Counted from the first letter of the stretch, positions 43,841 through 53,481 are shown. The stretch is 64,000 nt of DNA from JAHBTB01 sp964451255 (GCA_964451255.1 CAYVHL010000005.1:1-64000); one strand, 5' to 3'. The notes: generated by a model from the sequence alone, not told the origin. Program-made: numbers and translations.

Positions 43841-43873
43841 GGCCCCGTCGACGGCAGTCGCGGGGTCTTTTTT
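43841..43873 (+). terminator. rho-independent terminator after sepF
   Basis: CCCCG.. and ..CGGGG stem (GGCCCCGTCGACGGCAGTCG, CGGGGTC) followed by TTTTTT. Confidence 0.75.
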
Positions 43874-44427
43874 CATCTGAATTGTGAACTTCCATCACCA
43901 ATCCGTGGCATCAGACAACCGAACGCCTCTGTCTTGGCCACCTTGGGCCTCTTTCCCACGAGGACAGCCCGCACGGCGTCGGCGAGGTCGTGCGACTTCA
44001 CTTGGGCCCTCTGCTGGCCGAGACTGGAGTACCGGTCGTCAACACGTCCTTGGTAGGCCACTTTGCCCGTCCTGTCGACGACGAAGGCCTCCGGGGTCAG
44101 CTTCGCGCCGAACGCCTTGACAATCGTGTGCTTCGGATCAAGGACTGAGATCCCGCCGACCTGGTATTCCTTTGCGTGCTTCTCCACGGCCGCACCGGTC
44201 ACGGCAGGATCGACCTGTATCTGAAAGAATCCGACGCCGTCCGGTTCAAACCTCTTGCGAAGCCGTTCCAACTCCGGTTGGTACTGGTTTGAGATCGGGC
44301 AGTCCACCGTCACAAACACGACCACGGTCGCCGGGCGCCCGGACATCTTGTAGACGTGGCCGTCCAGGGCCTTCACGTCTGGCAGGCGGGACAGACACAA
44401 CGCGGCGACAAGGGCGGGCAGCATCAA
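43873..44427 (-). CDS. secreted thioredoxin-fold (redoxin) protein (184 aa)
   Basis: A signal-like start (MMLPALVAALCLSRL) leads to the fold VVVFVTVDCPISNQYQPELERLRKRFEPDGVGF. It has a CPIS motif in place of the CxxC of thioredoxins, so it has one peroxidatic-type Cys. LTPEAFVVDRTGKVAYQGRVDDRY is the cis-Pro and core part. A second Cys lies in TEAFGCLMP near the C-terminus, common in this subgroup. It may be an exported reductase or peroxide scavenger. Next to a TSUP transporter gene. Confidence 0.8.
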   Translation of the reverse strand: MMLPALVAALCLSRLPDVKALDGHVYKMSGRPATVVVFVTVDCPISNQYQPELERLRKRFEPDGVGFFQIQVDPAVTGAAVEKHAKEYQVGGISVLDPKHTIVKAFGAKLTPEAFVVDRTGKVAYQGRVDDRYSSLGQQRAQVKSHDLADAVRAVLVGKRPKVAKTEAFGCLMPRIGDGSSQFR

Positions 44428-44468
44428 TTCAATAAACGCCTGGGGGTGTACGACCGTGTCGCAGGGAT

Positions 44469-44831
44469 CTACTTTCCGAACACGAAATACAGGCCGACCA
44501 AGATAACGAAGGTGCCGAAGACCCGCTTCACGAGCACGGGATCAAGGTCAAGGACGAATTTCGCGCCAATGATCGGGCCGATGACCAGTCCGACCGCGAC
44601 CGCGATCGCCAATGTCCAGTCCACCTTCTGCTTCTGGGAATAGGCGAGGACGCCAAGAATGCCGACCGGCGCCAGCAAGGCGGCCAATGAGGTCCCTTGA
44701 GCCATTTTTTGGTCGAGCTTGTTGAGAATCACTAGGGCGGGGACCACCAAGATGCCACCGCCGATGCCGAACATGCCGCTTAGGACGCCGGCAGCAAGAC
44801 CGATCAGCAGGGCGACGACTATTGGAACCAT
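44469..44831 (-). CDS. TauE/SafE (TSUP) family membrane transporter, half-size (120 aa)
   Basis: The start at 44831 opens the family signature VPIVVALLIGLAAGVLSGMFGIGGGILVVPAL. Four hydrophobic segments are visible, half the usual eight, so it probably works as a dimer. TSUP proteins move sulfite, sulfoacetate or other small anions. Divergent from the ribose-type importer with 40 bp between. Confidence 0.88.
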   Translation of the reverse strand: MVPIVVALLIGLAAGVLSGMFGIGGGILVVPALVILNKLDQKMAQGTSLAALLAPVGILGVLAYSQKQKVDWTLAIAVAVGLVIGPIIGAKFVLDLDPVLVKRVFGTFVILVGLYFVFGK

Positions 44832-44870
44832 GAACGTGATCCTACCGGACCGGCTAACATACCGCTCGTC

Positions 44871-46352
44871 GTGGCACGTCTCGAAGCGCGAAATGTCTCC
44901 AAGAGCTACCCCGGCGTCTTGGCCCTCGATGACATGACGATCCAGTTCGAGCCAGGCGAAGTCCACGGGGTGATCGGCGAGAACGGGGCGGGCAAGAGCA
45001 CTCTGATGAAGCTGCTCTCGGGGGTCGAGCACCCTACTTCAGGGTCAGTGCTGGTCGAAGGTCAGGCGGTGAACTGGTCAGGCGTCCGCGAGGCCTTGGC
45101 GGCAGGCGTCGCGATGATCCACCAGGAGTTGAACCTTGTCGGCACCCTCACGGTCGCCGAGAACATCGCCCTTGGCCGAGAACCCGGACGCCTGGGCGTG
45201 CTTGACCGTCGAGCCGCGCGAGAGACGGCGAAAAAGTGGCTTGCCGAGGTGCAGTCGCGCGTCGATCCCGACGTCCTAGTCGAGGATCTGAGCATCGCAG
45301 GGCAGCAGTTGGTCGAGATCGCCAAGGCCCTGAGCCACGAAGCCAAGGTGCTCATCATGGACGAGCCGACCGCCGTGCTCAGCGAGCGCGAGACCACGGC
45401 ATTGCTCCAACTCATGCGGCGGCTACGCGACCAGGGCACGACCGTCATATTCATCTCCCATATCCTTGAGCAGCTCGTCGAGGTGTGTGACCGCATCACC
45501 GTCCTGCGGGACGGACAGTTTGTCGCCACCCTGCCCAAGGACGAGGCGGACGAAGCCCGCCTTGCCAAGCTGATGGTCGGCCGTGAACTTGCGGATTACT
45601 ATCCTGATAAGGCCAGTTCTGCGACAGACGAGGTCTTGCTCTCCGTCACCGGCCTTGCAGTGCCCGGCCACGCGTCGGATGTTTCGTTCCAGGTGCACCG
45701 TGGCGAAGTCCTTGGCATCGCCGGACTGGTCGGCTCCGGTCGGACGGAGACTGCTGAGGCTATCGTCGGCCTGCGACCATGCTCCGGCGAAGTCCAGTTT
45801 CGCGGGAAGGCCGGGCGGTTTGTGAACAATCGGCGCGCGCTCGACGAGGGTGTCGCCTATGTGAGTGAGGACCGCAAGCTTCTCGGCCTGCACCTTTCGC
45901 GATCAGTAGGAGAGAACGTGACGCTGGCCAACCTGGGCGCCTATGGCCGGGTCGTCATAGACCGCGGGAAAGAGCGGGCGAGCGTCTTAGGCTGGATCAA
46001 AGAGCTACAAATGAAGGTGGCCGGCGCCGACGTCGAAGTCCGGACACTCAGCGGCGGAAACCAACAAAAAGTGAGCCTGGCCAAGTGGCTCGACTGTGAA
46101 CCGGCCCTGCTGTTGCTCGACGAGCCCACGAGAGGGGTCGACGTCGGCACAAAGAGCGAGATCTACCACCTCGTCCGACGACTGGCGGCGACCGGGATGA
46201 CCTTTATCGTCATCAGCAGCGAGATGCCTGAGCTCATCGGACTCTGTGACCGGACGTTGGTGATGCGGGAAGGGAAGTCGGTGGGTGAACTAGAGGGCGA
46301 CGACATGACGGAGGAGAAGATGATGATGCTGGTCGCAGGTGTGGGCGCGTGA
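44871..46352 (+). CDS. ribose-type sugar ABC transporter ATPase, two domains (493 aa)
   Basis: GTG start (ARLEARNVSKSYPGVLALDDMTIQF). First Walker A is GENGAGKSTLMKLLSG, with the signature region LSIAGQQLVEIAKAL. The second domain has a degenerate Walker A-like GLVGSGRTETAEAIVG and signature LSGGNQQKVSLAKWL with Walker B LLLLDEPTRGVD. This two-domain layout is typical of RbsA/XylG/MglA. It powers the downstream permease, whose start overlaps its stop (GTGA). Confidence 0.95.
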   Translation: MARLEARNVSKSYPGVLALDDMTIQFEPGEVHGVIGENGAGKSTLMKLLSGVEHPTSGSVLVEGQAVNWSGVREALAAGVAMIHQELNLVGTLTVAENIALGREPGRLGVLDRRAARETAKKWLAEVQSRVDPDVLVEDLSIAGQQLVEIAKALSHEAKVLIMDEPTAVLSERETTALLQLMRRLRDQGTTVIFISHILEQLVEVCDRITVLRDGQFVATLPKDEADEARLAKLMVGRELADYYPDKASSATDEVLLSVTGLAVPGHASDVSFQVHRGEVLGIAGLVGSGRTETAEAIVGLRPCSGEVQFRGKAGRFVNNRRALDEGVAYVSEDRKLLGLHLSRSVGENVTLANLGAYGRVVIDRGKERASVLGWIKELQMKVAGADVEVRTLSGGNQQKVSLAKWLDCEPALLLLDEPTRGVDVGTKSEIYHLVRRLAATGMTFIVISSEMPELIGLCDRTLVMREGKSVGELEGDDMTEEKMMMLVAGVGA

Positions 46353-47347
46353 AAGCCGGGGAGTTCTTTCAGAAATGGGGCGTCCTCGTCGCCTTTGTCC
46401 TGTTGCTGGCATTCAACATGGTCACCCAACCGGGCGTATTCCTCAAGCCGGACAACCTACGCAACCTGTTTTCTCAGAACTGCGAGATCGGGATCATCTC
46501 GATTGGCATGACCTTCCTCATCGCGAGCGGCGGGATCGACCTGAGCGTGGGAAGCCTCATGGCCCTCGCGGGCGGTGTCGGGGTGCTGGCGATGAACGCC
46601 GCCCTCGGCAACCACATGGCGGAGGGGACGGCGGTCCTGGTGGGCGTCCTTGCCTCGGTGGCCGTCGGCACGGCCGGAGGGTTGGTTAACGCCCTGTTGG
46701 TGACGGCGGGCCGCATCGCACCCTTCGTGGCGACCCTTGGCGGTTTGTTGGCGTTCCGGTCGCTCACCCAGGCGTTCGCCGATGGAGGGACGATCAATTC
46801 CAACAGCAACGGCCTCTTCGAGAGCCTTGCCTCGGCAGGGGTGCCTCTGCCGTTCATCACCGGTGCGAACGGGCGGCCCTTGACGATCCAGTTCATGGTG
46901 CTGTTCTTTCTCTTGCTTGTCTTCTTGGGAACGTTTGTGCTTGACCGCACCGTGTACGGGAGGCGGTTGTTGGCAGTCGGCGCCAATGAAAAGGCGGCGG
47001 TCTATGCCGCCGTTCCGGTCACCAGGGTCAAAGTCGCCACATATTGCCTCGTCGGGCTGTGCGTCGGCTTTGCAGCCGTGTTCGGCGCCTCAAAGCTGAA
47101 CTCGGTGTCCAGTTCGACCGCCGGTTCGTTCTATGAGCTGGACGCGATCGCCGCCGTCGTCATCGGCGGCACCAGCCTTGTCGGTGGTCGCGGTCGAGTC
47201 TGGGGCACGCTTTTCGGAGTCCTGCTCCTGGGAATGATCACGACCATGCTCGTCGCGTCGAACGTAAGCATCTACTGGCAGGGTGTCGTGAAGGGGGCCA
47301 TCATCCTCCTGGCCGTCCTCATCCAAAGAGGCCAGAAGGCGGGCTGA
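46349..47347 (+). CDS. ribose-type sugar ABC transporter permease (332 aa)
   Basis: About eight to ten hydrophobic segments. The family signatures are GMTFLIASGGIDLSVGSLMALAGG and LDAIAAVVIGGTSLVGGRGRVWGTLFGVLLLG. GTG start overlaps the ATPase stop. RbsC-type channel for a monosaccharide, substrate unknown. Confidence 0.94.
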   Translation: MKAGEFFQKWGVLVAFVLLLAFNMVTQPGVFLKPDNLRNLFSQNCEIGIISIGMTFLIASGGIDLSVGSLMALAGGVGVLAMNAALGNHMAEGTAVLVGVLASVAVGTAGGLVNALLVTAGRIAPFVATLGGLLAFRSLTQAFADGGTINSNSNGLFESLASAGVPLPFITGANGRPLTIQFMVLFFLLLVFLGTFVLDRTVYGRRLLAVGANEKAAVYAAVPVTRVKVATYCLVGLCVGFAAVFGASKLNSVSSSTAGSFYELDAIAAVVIGGTSLVGGRGRVWGTLFGVLLLGMITTMLVASNVSIYWQGVVKGAIILLAVLIQRGQKAG

Positions 47348-47408
47348 CCGCCGTATGATCGGGATGTCTAACGCTGGCCGCGTTGAAAACGGCTAGAATG
47401 GCGACACC

Positions 47409-48407
47409 ATGAAGGTGAACTTCGCTTGGTTCGCGGCCGCTAGTCTCGCGGTCGCCTTGGCCGGGTGCAACACTGCCACCCCGACACCTGCCGACGGAAC
47501 TGGTGGCAAGGCAGGCTCGACGGCGTCTAACGCCACAAAGCACTACAAGATCGGCGTGAGCATCCCCGCCGCCGACCACGGTTGGACGGCCGGAGTCGTC
47601 TATTGGGCCAACCAGGCCAAGAAGGACCTCGCCAACGACGCAGACATCACCGTCGTCACCGCCAAAGACGCGGCCGAGCAGGTGAACCAGTTGCAGACCC
47701 TTGGAACACAGGGCCTCGACGCCATTGTCTTCCTTGCCTACGAGACCAAGCCGGTGACGCCCGAGATCAAGAAGCTCAAAGACCAAGGGATCTTCCTCGT
47801 GTCGATTGACCGTGGCGTGGACACGCCGGTCGACATCTTCCTGCAGGGTGACAACAAGCAGTTCGGCAAGATATCTGCGGACTACATCGTCAAGAAGCTG
47901 AACGGCAAAGGGAAGATCTTGGTGTACCGTGGCCAGCCGAGCACCGTCGATGACGATCGCGTGAGTTCGGCCTCAGAAGTGTTCAAACAGAATCCAGGTA
48001 TCGAGGTCCTTGCCGAGTTACCAGGCAAGTGGGACAGGCAAGAAGCCTATAAGGTCACCCAGACGGTCCTGCTCAAGTACCCCCAGATCGACGCGATCTG
48101 GGCGAGTGACGATGATATGGCTCTAGGCATTGAAAAGGCACTTAAGGAGGCCAACCGAAGCAACATCTGGATGCTCGGCGGCGCAGGCATGAAGGACGTC
48201 GTCAAGCGGGTCATGGACAAGGACCCCCTCTTCCCGGCCGACACGACCTATCCACCCAAGATGGTTTACGAAGGGATCAGCAAGTGCGTAGAAGCCCTGA
48301 AGGCGGGCAAGAAGGCCGGGCAACCGGAAGAGAAGGACTTGATCCCGTGCGAGTTGATCACGCCTGACAACGCTCAGAAGTACTACTATCCCGACTCTCC
48401 CTTCTAG
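47409..48407 (+). CDS. ribose-type sugar-binding lipoprotein (332 aa)
   Basis: The N-terminus MKVNFAWFAAASLAVALAGC ends in a lipobox, so the protein is membrane-anchored outside. The mature part follows the RbsB pattern: YKIGVSIPAADHGWTAGVVYWANQ, GLDAIVFLAYETKPVTPEI, DNKQFGKISADYIVKKLNGKGKILVYRG and ASDDDMALGIEKALKEA. It delivers a sugar to the permease. A strong terminator follows. Confidence 0.94.
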   Translation: MKVNFAWFAAASLAVALAGCNTATPTPADGTGGKAGSTASNATKHYKIGVSIPAADHGWTAGVVYWANQAKKDLANDADITVVTAKDAAEQVNQLQTLGTQGLDAIVFLAYETKPVTPEIKKLKDQGIFLVSIDRGVDTPVDIFLQGDNKQFGKISADYIVKKLNGKGKILVYRGQPSTVDDDRVSSASEVFKQNPGIEVLAELPGKWDRQEAYKVTQTVLLKYPQIDAIWASDDDMALGIEKALKEANRSNIWMLGGAGMKDVVKRVMDKDPLFPADTTYPPKMVYEGISKCVEALKAGKKAGQPEEKDLIPCELITPDNAQKYYYPDSPF

Positions 48408-48420
48408 TCGGATGTGAATA

Positions 48421-48448
48421 GGCCCCCGTGCTTGTCGGCACGGGGGCC
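48421..48448. terminator. bidirectional hairpin terminator
   Basis: A perfect 11-bp stem GGCCCCCGTGC/GCACGGGGGCC with a 6-nt loop, between the convergent binding-protein and BFN genes. Confidence 0.85.
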
Positions 48449-48454
48449 TTGAGG

Positions 48455-48955
48455 TCAGTTCCCGTTCTGCTCGAGGATGCCGTCGGCGACGTAGACAGGG
48501 GCGTCGCATCTGACCGCCAACGCGATAGCGTCGGATGGACGGCTGTCGATCACAAACTCCTGTCCGCCAAGGGCCATGTGGATCTTTGCGTAGTAGGTGT
48601 TGCCCCACAGATCGTCGATCACGACCTTTTCGATCTTCACATCCAGCCTCTCTAGAAGAGAGTTGATCAGGTCGTGGGTCATCGGCCTGTCGGGTTTGTG
48701 ACCTTCCAGGGGCAGGGTGATCGCCGCCGCCTCGTACTGTCCGATCATGATCGGGAGCTTGCGTTCGCCGTCGGTGAGCAAGACGTAGCGATGGATGCTC
48801 TGGTTGGTCTCAGCCGCGAAGACCGCCTCGACCCTGCACAGGACGGGGACTGTGGAACCGACAAAGGCTTCGCCTTCTAACACCGGCTCGCCGTAAGGGA
48901 AAAAGGCCGGCGGAGTCTCGAGGTCTTCTGGCTCTTCAGGACGGTCGTCCGCCAT
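48455..48955 (-). CDS. bifunctional nuclease (BFN, DUF151) family protein (166 aa)
   Basis: The domain is recognised by LLTDGERKLPIMIGQYEAAAITLPLEG, RPMTHDLINSLLERLDVKIEKVVIDDLWGNTYYAKIHM and IDSRPSDAIALAVRCDAPVYVAD. The N-terminus is acidic and disordered. Members are reported as nucleases in plants. In bacteria the role is unclear. Confidence 0.9.
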   Translation of the reverse strand: MADDRPEEPEDLETPPAFFPYGEPVLEGEAFVGSTVPVLCRVEAVFAAETNQSIHRYVLLTDGERKLPIMIGQYEAAAITLPLEGHKPDRPMTHDLINSLLERLDVKIEKVVIDDLWGNTYYAKIHMALGGQEFVIDSRPSDAIALAVRCDAPVYVADGILEQNGN

Positions 48956-49166
48956 ACAGGTTCAAGATACCACGGGTTTGGGCGGGCGGACAGAGGCATG
49001 GTCGCTTCGGGCCGTATGGGCCGAAAACTCCCAGAGAACCGTCGCCTGGGTTCGGACGGACGACTTCGAGGCAGGTCCAATAGAATGCTGGTTTCAGCCA
49101 CTTTGTCGGGACCGGTGGCGTCGGCTAGGTAACCGGGAACTCGACCGCCCGTCCGATCCGTGTAAG

Positions 49167-49826
49167 ATGGATACGAGGCACGCCCTTAGGCTTGACCTCC
49201 CGATGGTGGGTGTGAAAAGCGTGTTGCTCCCGGTCTCCGCTGACAAGGACTCCGATGAGGCGCTGGTCGCCCGCGCGCGGGGAGGCGAGTTCCAGGCTTT
49301 CGAGCTCTTGTTCGAGAGGCACCGGAACCTCGTATACCGGTTCGCCTACCAGATGGCCAACCGTCGCGACGACGCCGAGGACATCGTGCAGGACGTGTTC
49401 GTCCGGGCCTTTCAGAACCTCCACCGGTATCGCGACGAGGCGAAGTTCACCACGTGGCTGCTGAGGATCGCCACAAATTTGGGCACCGACCGTGCGCGAA
49501 TGTACAACCGCCGGAACCAACTCGAACAACAGGAAGCCGCCGGCGCGCTGACTTGGATGACGGTCGGCACAAGCACACTGGACGACCCTGAGGAGAACCT
49601 GGAGCGTGATCGCCGCGCCAACGCCCTCAGGGCCGGGATCGAAGCGTTGCCCGACCATCACAAAAGGGTGATCATCATGCGCGACATCCAGGAACTGGAC
49701 TACGACACGATTTCCAGCGTGCTGGGATGCACGGTCGGTGGCGCCAAACTCCGAGTCCTTCGGGCCAGACGGGCCCTGCGCGACAGAGTCGCCCCCCTCT
49801 TGGGCGACCAACAGATGACGAAATGA
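49167..49826 (+). CDS. ECF-type RNA polymerase sigma factor (219 aa)
   Basis: Region 2 is FELLFERHRNLVYRFAYQMANRRDDAEDIVQDVFVRAFQNLHRY, followed by TWLLRIATNLGTDRAR. Region 4 is ALPDHHKRVIIMRDIQELDYDTISSVLGCTVGGAKLRVLRARRALRD. The ATG at 49167 is one choice; another at 49203 is possible. The stop overlaps the next gene (ATGA), which encodes its likely anti-sigma factor. Confidence 0.92.
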   Translation: MDTRHALRLDLPMVGVKSVLLPVSADKDSDEALVARARGGEFQAFELLFERHRNLVYRFAYQMANRRDDAEDIVQDVFVRAFQNLHRYRDEAKFTTWLLRIATNLGTDRARMYNRRNQLEQQEAAGALTWMTVGTSTLDDPEENLERDRRANALRAGIEALPDHHKRVIIMRDIQELDYDTISSVLGCTVGGAKLRVLRARRALRDRVAPLLGDQQMTK

Positions 49827-50659
49827 ACCAACGCGACCACGATATGATTCTGAAAACCGCCTTCGGCGAGTCCGACACTGGTGAGAGCGCCTATGTCACT
49901 GAGTTGCTGAGTCGCGACGCTGATGCGAGGAAGTTGCACGATGAGTTCGCCTCCCTTCGCCTTGGATTGCGCGAGTTGGATGACGTGCCCGCCTGTCAGT
50001 TGTCGACAGAGCGGATGCGGCAGGCAATCTTGGACCAAGGGTCGCTCCGGCCAACCGGGCGTCGCAAGATCATGTGGGGTTACGGACTCGCGGCCGCTTG
50101 TCTTGCCGTCGGCTTTTTCGTGGTTCGATCCAATCAGGCCGCCCTTACGACGTCGCATGTGGCGGATTCGACCCCGCTGGTGGTGAAGACAGTTCCCGCC
50201 GCCGCGTCGTCCGGCGGTCCAGCCCAGGCACTGGACAACAAGACAGTCGTCGCAGAGTCCGTGCCGCCAAGTGGGGACACCGACTTGACGGATGCGGTCA
50301 CCAAGGGGGTCGCCGTCGCGAACGCTCCGACCAAGAGGAGCCATAGTCGGCGCTCTCATTCCGAAGATAAAGATGTAAGGCAGTCGAGACCGACCGCGCC
50401 GGATGCCTCCCTCGCCATGACAACTCTTGGTGGCCCCGACACGCTCAGTGCACCGCCCGTTGCGCCGAACGCAACCGCAAGCGAAGCGGGTGGTGGAGGC
50501 CGAGCGGCCAAGGCCGCTTTGGCCGGATCTAGCTTGCACGAAAGCACGACTGCTCCTGAGGGGCCGATCGTGGTGGTCCAACCAGTGACCGACCCCCGCA
50601 CGGGCACGGCCGTGGCAGTCGAGAAGAGCAATGGTTCAGATGTTGTCTTTGGTGGTTAG
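49823..50659 (+). CDS. membrane anti-sigma factor-like protein (278 aa)
   Basis: The cytosolic N-terminal part (MNQRDHDMILKTAFGESDTGESAYVTELLSRDADAR) resembles anti-sigma helical bundles, without the zinc-binding His/Cys set. One membrane helix (GYGLAAACLAVGFFVV) near residue 90 is followed by a long low-complexity external region rich in Ala, Pro, Ser and Thr. Its start overlaps the sigma stop and its end overlaps the HtrA-like gene by 29 nt, so a three-gene envelope-stress unit is likely. Confidence 0.72.
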   Translation: MNQRDHDMILKTAFGESDTGESAYVTELLSRDADARKLHDEFASLRLGLRELDDVPACQLSTERMRQAILDQGSLRPTGRRKIMWGYGLAAACLAVGFFVVRSNQAALTTSHVADSTPLVVKTVPAAASSGGPAQALDNKTVVAESVPPSGDTDLTDAVTKGVAVANAPTKRSHSRRSHSEDKDVRQSRPTAPDASLAMTTLGGPDTLSAPPVAPNATASEAGGGGRAAKAALAGSSLHESTTAPEGPIVVVQPVTDPRTGTAVAVEKSNGSDVVFGG

Positions 50660-51653
50660 CGCGGCTCTCCTGCCGGTAGGGCAGGCACAGCCGAAGGCCG
50701 TGCGACAGGCTCAACAACCGGCTTGGGGCATCGTCTCCAGATCCCTCGCCGTCCTCAAGGATGCGAACGGAGCTGGGATCGGCTTCGCCGTCCTCGTCGG
50801 CAAAGACGGCATGTTTCTGGCCAGTCGGACTTCGGTCAGGTCTCCGGTCGTCGAAGCGACCATTTCCGGTCCGAAGAACATCACATTTGACCTGGTAGGT
50901 GACGACAAAACGACACAGTTGGTGGCCCTTCAAGCGCGTGATTGGGACGGTAAGGGCCGATCTCCGGTCGCTATCGTTGACCACGAGGTACGGAGTGACG
51001 AGGTGTTGCTCGCCGCCTCGGCCAGCGGGCCGGTAGCGGGCCAGTTGACCAACCAAAGGCGTCCAGGCATCCTCGACAAGACACAGTTCGTCCCCTTCTA
51101 CGAGATCCGCCTCGAGTCCACGACCGATCTGCTGGGAGGTGCCGTGGTCTTCACCCAGACCGGCGATCTCGTCGGGATACTCAGCGCGACGCAAGGTGCG
51201 GAGTTGAAAATGCCCGGCAACGGTCTGCAGCCGACTATCACGGCTGGCGGAACCGCACCGGCCGCTTATCAGAAGTCCTTGAACAATTACGGCCCGCAGG
51301 GCCTGACGGTCGGCTATGTCCTCGGCCCGCGGGTGCTCAGGCGGGTCATCGACGGGTTTGCGTCCCCGAGCCACCAGGTCAAACACCCATATATTGGCGT
51401 TGAATTTAGAGAACTCGTGAAGGGCCGGGTCATCTTGACGACCGTCACGGCAGATGCGCCCGCGTTCCGCGCGGGGTTGCGTGCAGGCGACGCGATCATC
51501 AAAATCGGAGACGTGGCCGTCCAGTCGAGCGTGCATCTTGCGTCCATGCTCTTTGAGGCGAAACCTGGAGAGACATTGTCAGTGACTATCGAGCGGAACG
51601 GCGACAGGTCGGTGATCGCGGTGCCGGTCGGCGTTCACCCGCAAAGCCTGTGA
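50631..51653 (+). CDS. HtrA-like protein with degenerate protease domain and PDZ domain (340 aa)
   Basis: An N-terminal signal (MLSLVVSAALLPVGQAQ) is followed by a trypsin-like fold and a C-terminal PDZ domain (HPYIGVEFRELVKG, then DAPAFRAGLRAGDAIIKIGDVAVQSSVHLASML). In HtrA proteases the serine lies in GNSGG. Here that place reads DLLGGAVVF, with Leu168 before Gly-Gly, so the protease is probably inactive. It may act as a chaperone or sensor for the anti-sigma factor. Converges with recJ, overlapping by 19 nt. Confidence 0.78.
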   Translation: MVQMLSLVVSAALLPVGQAQPKAVRQAQQPAWGIVSRSLAVLKDANGAGIGFAVLVGKDGMFLASRTSVRSPVVEATISGPKNITFDLVGDDKTTQLVALQARDWDGKGRSPVAIVDHEVRSDEVLLAASASGPVAGQLTNQRRPGILDKTQFVPFYEIRLESTTDLLGGAVVFTQTGDLVGILSATQGAELKMPGNGLQPTITAGGTAPAAYQKSLNNYGPQGLTVGYVLGPRVLRRVIDGFASPSHQVKHPYIGVEFRELVKGRVILTTVTADAPAFRAGLRAGDAIIKIGDVAVQSSVHLASMLFEAKPGETLSVTIERNGDRSVIAVPVGVHPQSL

Positions 51654-53377
51654 TCCAGAACCGTCCACCGGAACTCGACGTTTCCGCGATAGGTCGACTC
51701 CTCCATCTTCACCACCGCGTCGATGCGGTCGCCGATTTGGCGCTCCTGGAACGATTCACCGATCCCAAAGGCCATCCCTGAGCGCTTTCGCCCGTCTTGG
51801 GCGAACGTGATTCCCACGTGTTCTGGCTTACTGGTCGGCCTCAGGCCGACTATCTCCAGACCTCTCACCAGCCATGCTGGCTCCGGGTTCCCGTTGCCGA
51901 AGGGCTCCAGACGCTTGATCAGTTGATAGGACTCTGGCCCAGCCTCCTCTAATGTGGCCTCAGCGTCGTACTCGATGACGGGCAAGAAGTCCTCGGGGCT
52001 GAGGATCGCAGCCGCATGCGCGCGCAGGGCGACGGCCAGTTGTTCCAGAACAGCCACGTCCACCCCGAAACCCGCCGCCATCGCGTGCCCGCCGCCCCCG
52101 AGGAGCAGGTCGCGCACATGGTCGAGAGCTTCCTTGAGATGGAACCCTTCGATTGACCGCGCTGATCCGCGGCCCCTCCCATCGCTACCGATCGAGACGA
52201 CGAACGCTGGCCGTCTGTACAACTCGACCAGTCTGCCGGCGACGATACCGATGACGCCTGGGTGCCAGCCTTCCTTGGCCACAACGATGGCAGCGGGCAA
52301 CTCTGGTTGCTCGTCGACGAGGGCGACGGCCTCGGCGATGGTCGCGATCTGGGCCGTCCGGCGTTCTTGGTTCGTGTCTTCCAACACCTGGGCAAGGGCA
52401 GCGGCGGCGTTCTCGTCGTCGGACAGAAGTAGGTCCAGGGCTGTGGCCGCGTCCTCCAACCGGCCGACCGCGTTGATCCGTGGCCCGAGTTGAAAACCGA
52501 TGTGTCTGGCGGTGATCTGGCCGATACCTTCCAAGTTCGCGACCTTGATCAGCGCCCGGACTCCTTGCTTCTTGCTGTCCCGGAGGAGAGGCAGGCCGAG
52601 TGACGTGATAACCCGGTTCTCATCGACAAGGGGCATCACGTCTGCCACGGTGCCGAGTACGGCGAGGTCGAGGTATGCGCGCAAATAGTGGTCGCGCTTG
52701 ATCCCGAGCTCATCGGCGATCCCCATGCAGAGTTTGAAGGCGACCCCCGCTCCGCTGATCTCTGGGAATGGGTAGTGCGAGTCGTCCCGGTGCGGGTTGA
52801 CCACGGCATGCGCCTTGGGCAAAGAGTCCCCGACCTCGTGGTGGTCGGTGACGACCGCCCGCATACCGGCCGCGTTGACCGCGTCGATCTGCTCGTGGGC
52901 GCCGACGCCGCAGTCACAGGTCAAGAAGAGGTGCGACCCCTGCTCCTTTGCCCAGCCGACCGCGTCGATATGGATGCCGTAGCCCTCACGCATGCGATGG
53001 GGGACGTGGGGGACGACGTCGCACCCCAACTTCGACAAGAACCTTGTGAAAAGCGCCGCGCTTGTGACGCCGTCCACGTCGTAGTCTCCGTGGACGTAGA
53101 TACGCTCACCCCGTTCTCTGGCGCCGAGAATTTCCTTCGTCGCGGCTTCGTAGTCGGGGAGCAGCTTTGGGTCGTGGAACTGGTCTGCGGTCGGGTTGAG
53201 AAAGCGATCGGCGTCGTCGACTGACGTGACGCCACGGGCGACAAGGGCCTTGGCGAGGATCATCGGCAAGAGGAGTTCGTTGGCCAAGTGTTCGGCCGCC
53301 TGCAGATCCACCACAGCACCGCGCCAGACCGCACCGGTCGCCGACACCCCTTCGTCCACTGTCACACGCCACAGCAT
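51635..53377 (-). CDS. recJ: single-stranded-DNA exonuclease RecJ (580 aa)
   Basis: DHH phosphoesterase motifs are YVHGDYDVDGVTSAALF (Asp cluster), the DCGVGAHEQID block and VVTDHHEVGD. The DHHA1 domain has GRGSARSIEGFHLKEAL and GGGGHAMAAGFGVD. RecJ degrades 5' ends of single-stranded DNA in recombination and repair. I took the ATG at 53377 because the sequence upstream is not family-like. Confidence 0.95.
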   Translation of the reverse strand: MLWRVTVDEGVSATGAVWRGAVVDLQAAEHLANELLLPMILAKALVARGVTSVDDADRFLNPTADQFHDPKLLPDYEAATKEILGARERGERIYVHGDYDVDGVTSAALFTRFLSKLGCDVVPHVPHRMREGYGIHIDAVGWAKEQGSHLFLTCDCGVGAHEQIDAVNAAGMRAVVTDHHEVGDSLPKAHAVVNPHRDDSHYPFPEISGAGVAFKLCMGIADELGIKRDHYLRAYLDLAVLGTVADVMPLVDENRVITSLGLPLLRDSKKQGVRALIKVANLEGIGQITARHIGFQLGPRINAVGRLEDAATALDLLLSDDENAAAALAQVLEDTNQERRTAQIATIAEAVALVDEQPELPAAIVVAKEGWHPGVIGIVAGRLVELYRRPAFVVSIGSDGRGRGSARSIEGFHLKEALDHVRDLLLGGGGHAMAAGFGVDVAVLEQLAVALRAHAAAILSPEDFLPVIEYDAEATLEEAGPESYQLIKRLEPFGNGNPEPAWLVRGLEIVGLRPTSKPEHVGITFAQDGRKRSGMAFGIGESFQERQIGDRIDAVVKMEESTYRGNVEFRWTVLDHRLCG

Positions 53378-53481
53378 ACGCCACTCAGCCAATGGTCTCC
53401 AAGGAGAGCGCCCACGGCCACCAAACAAGAATTGCGCCGCCCCGAGGGGGCGGAGCATGGTTACTTGGAGAGTCCTCTTAT

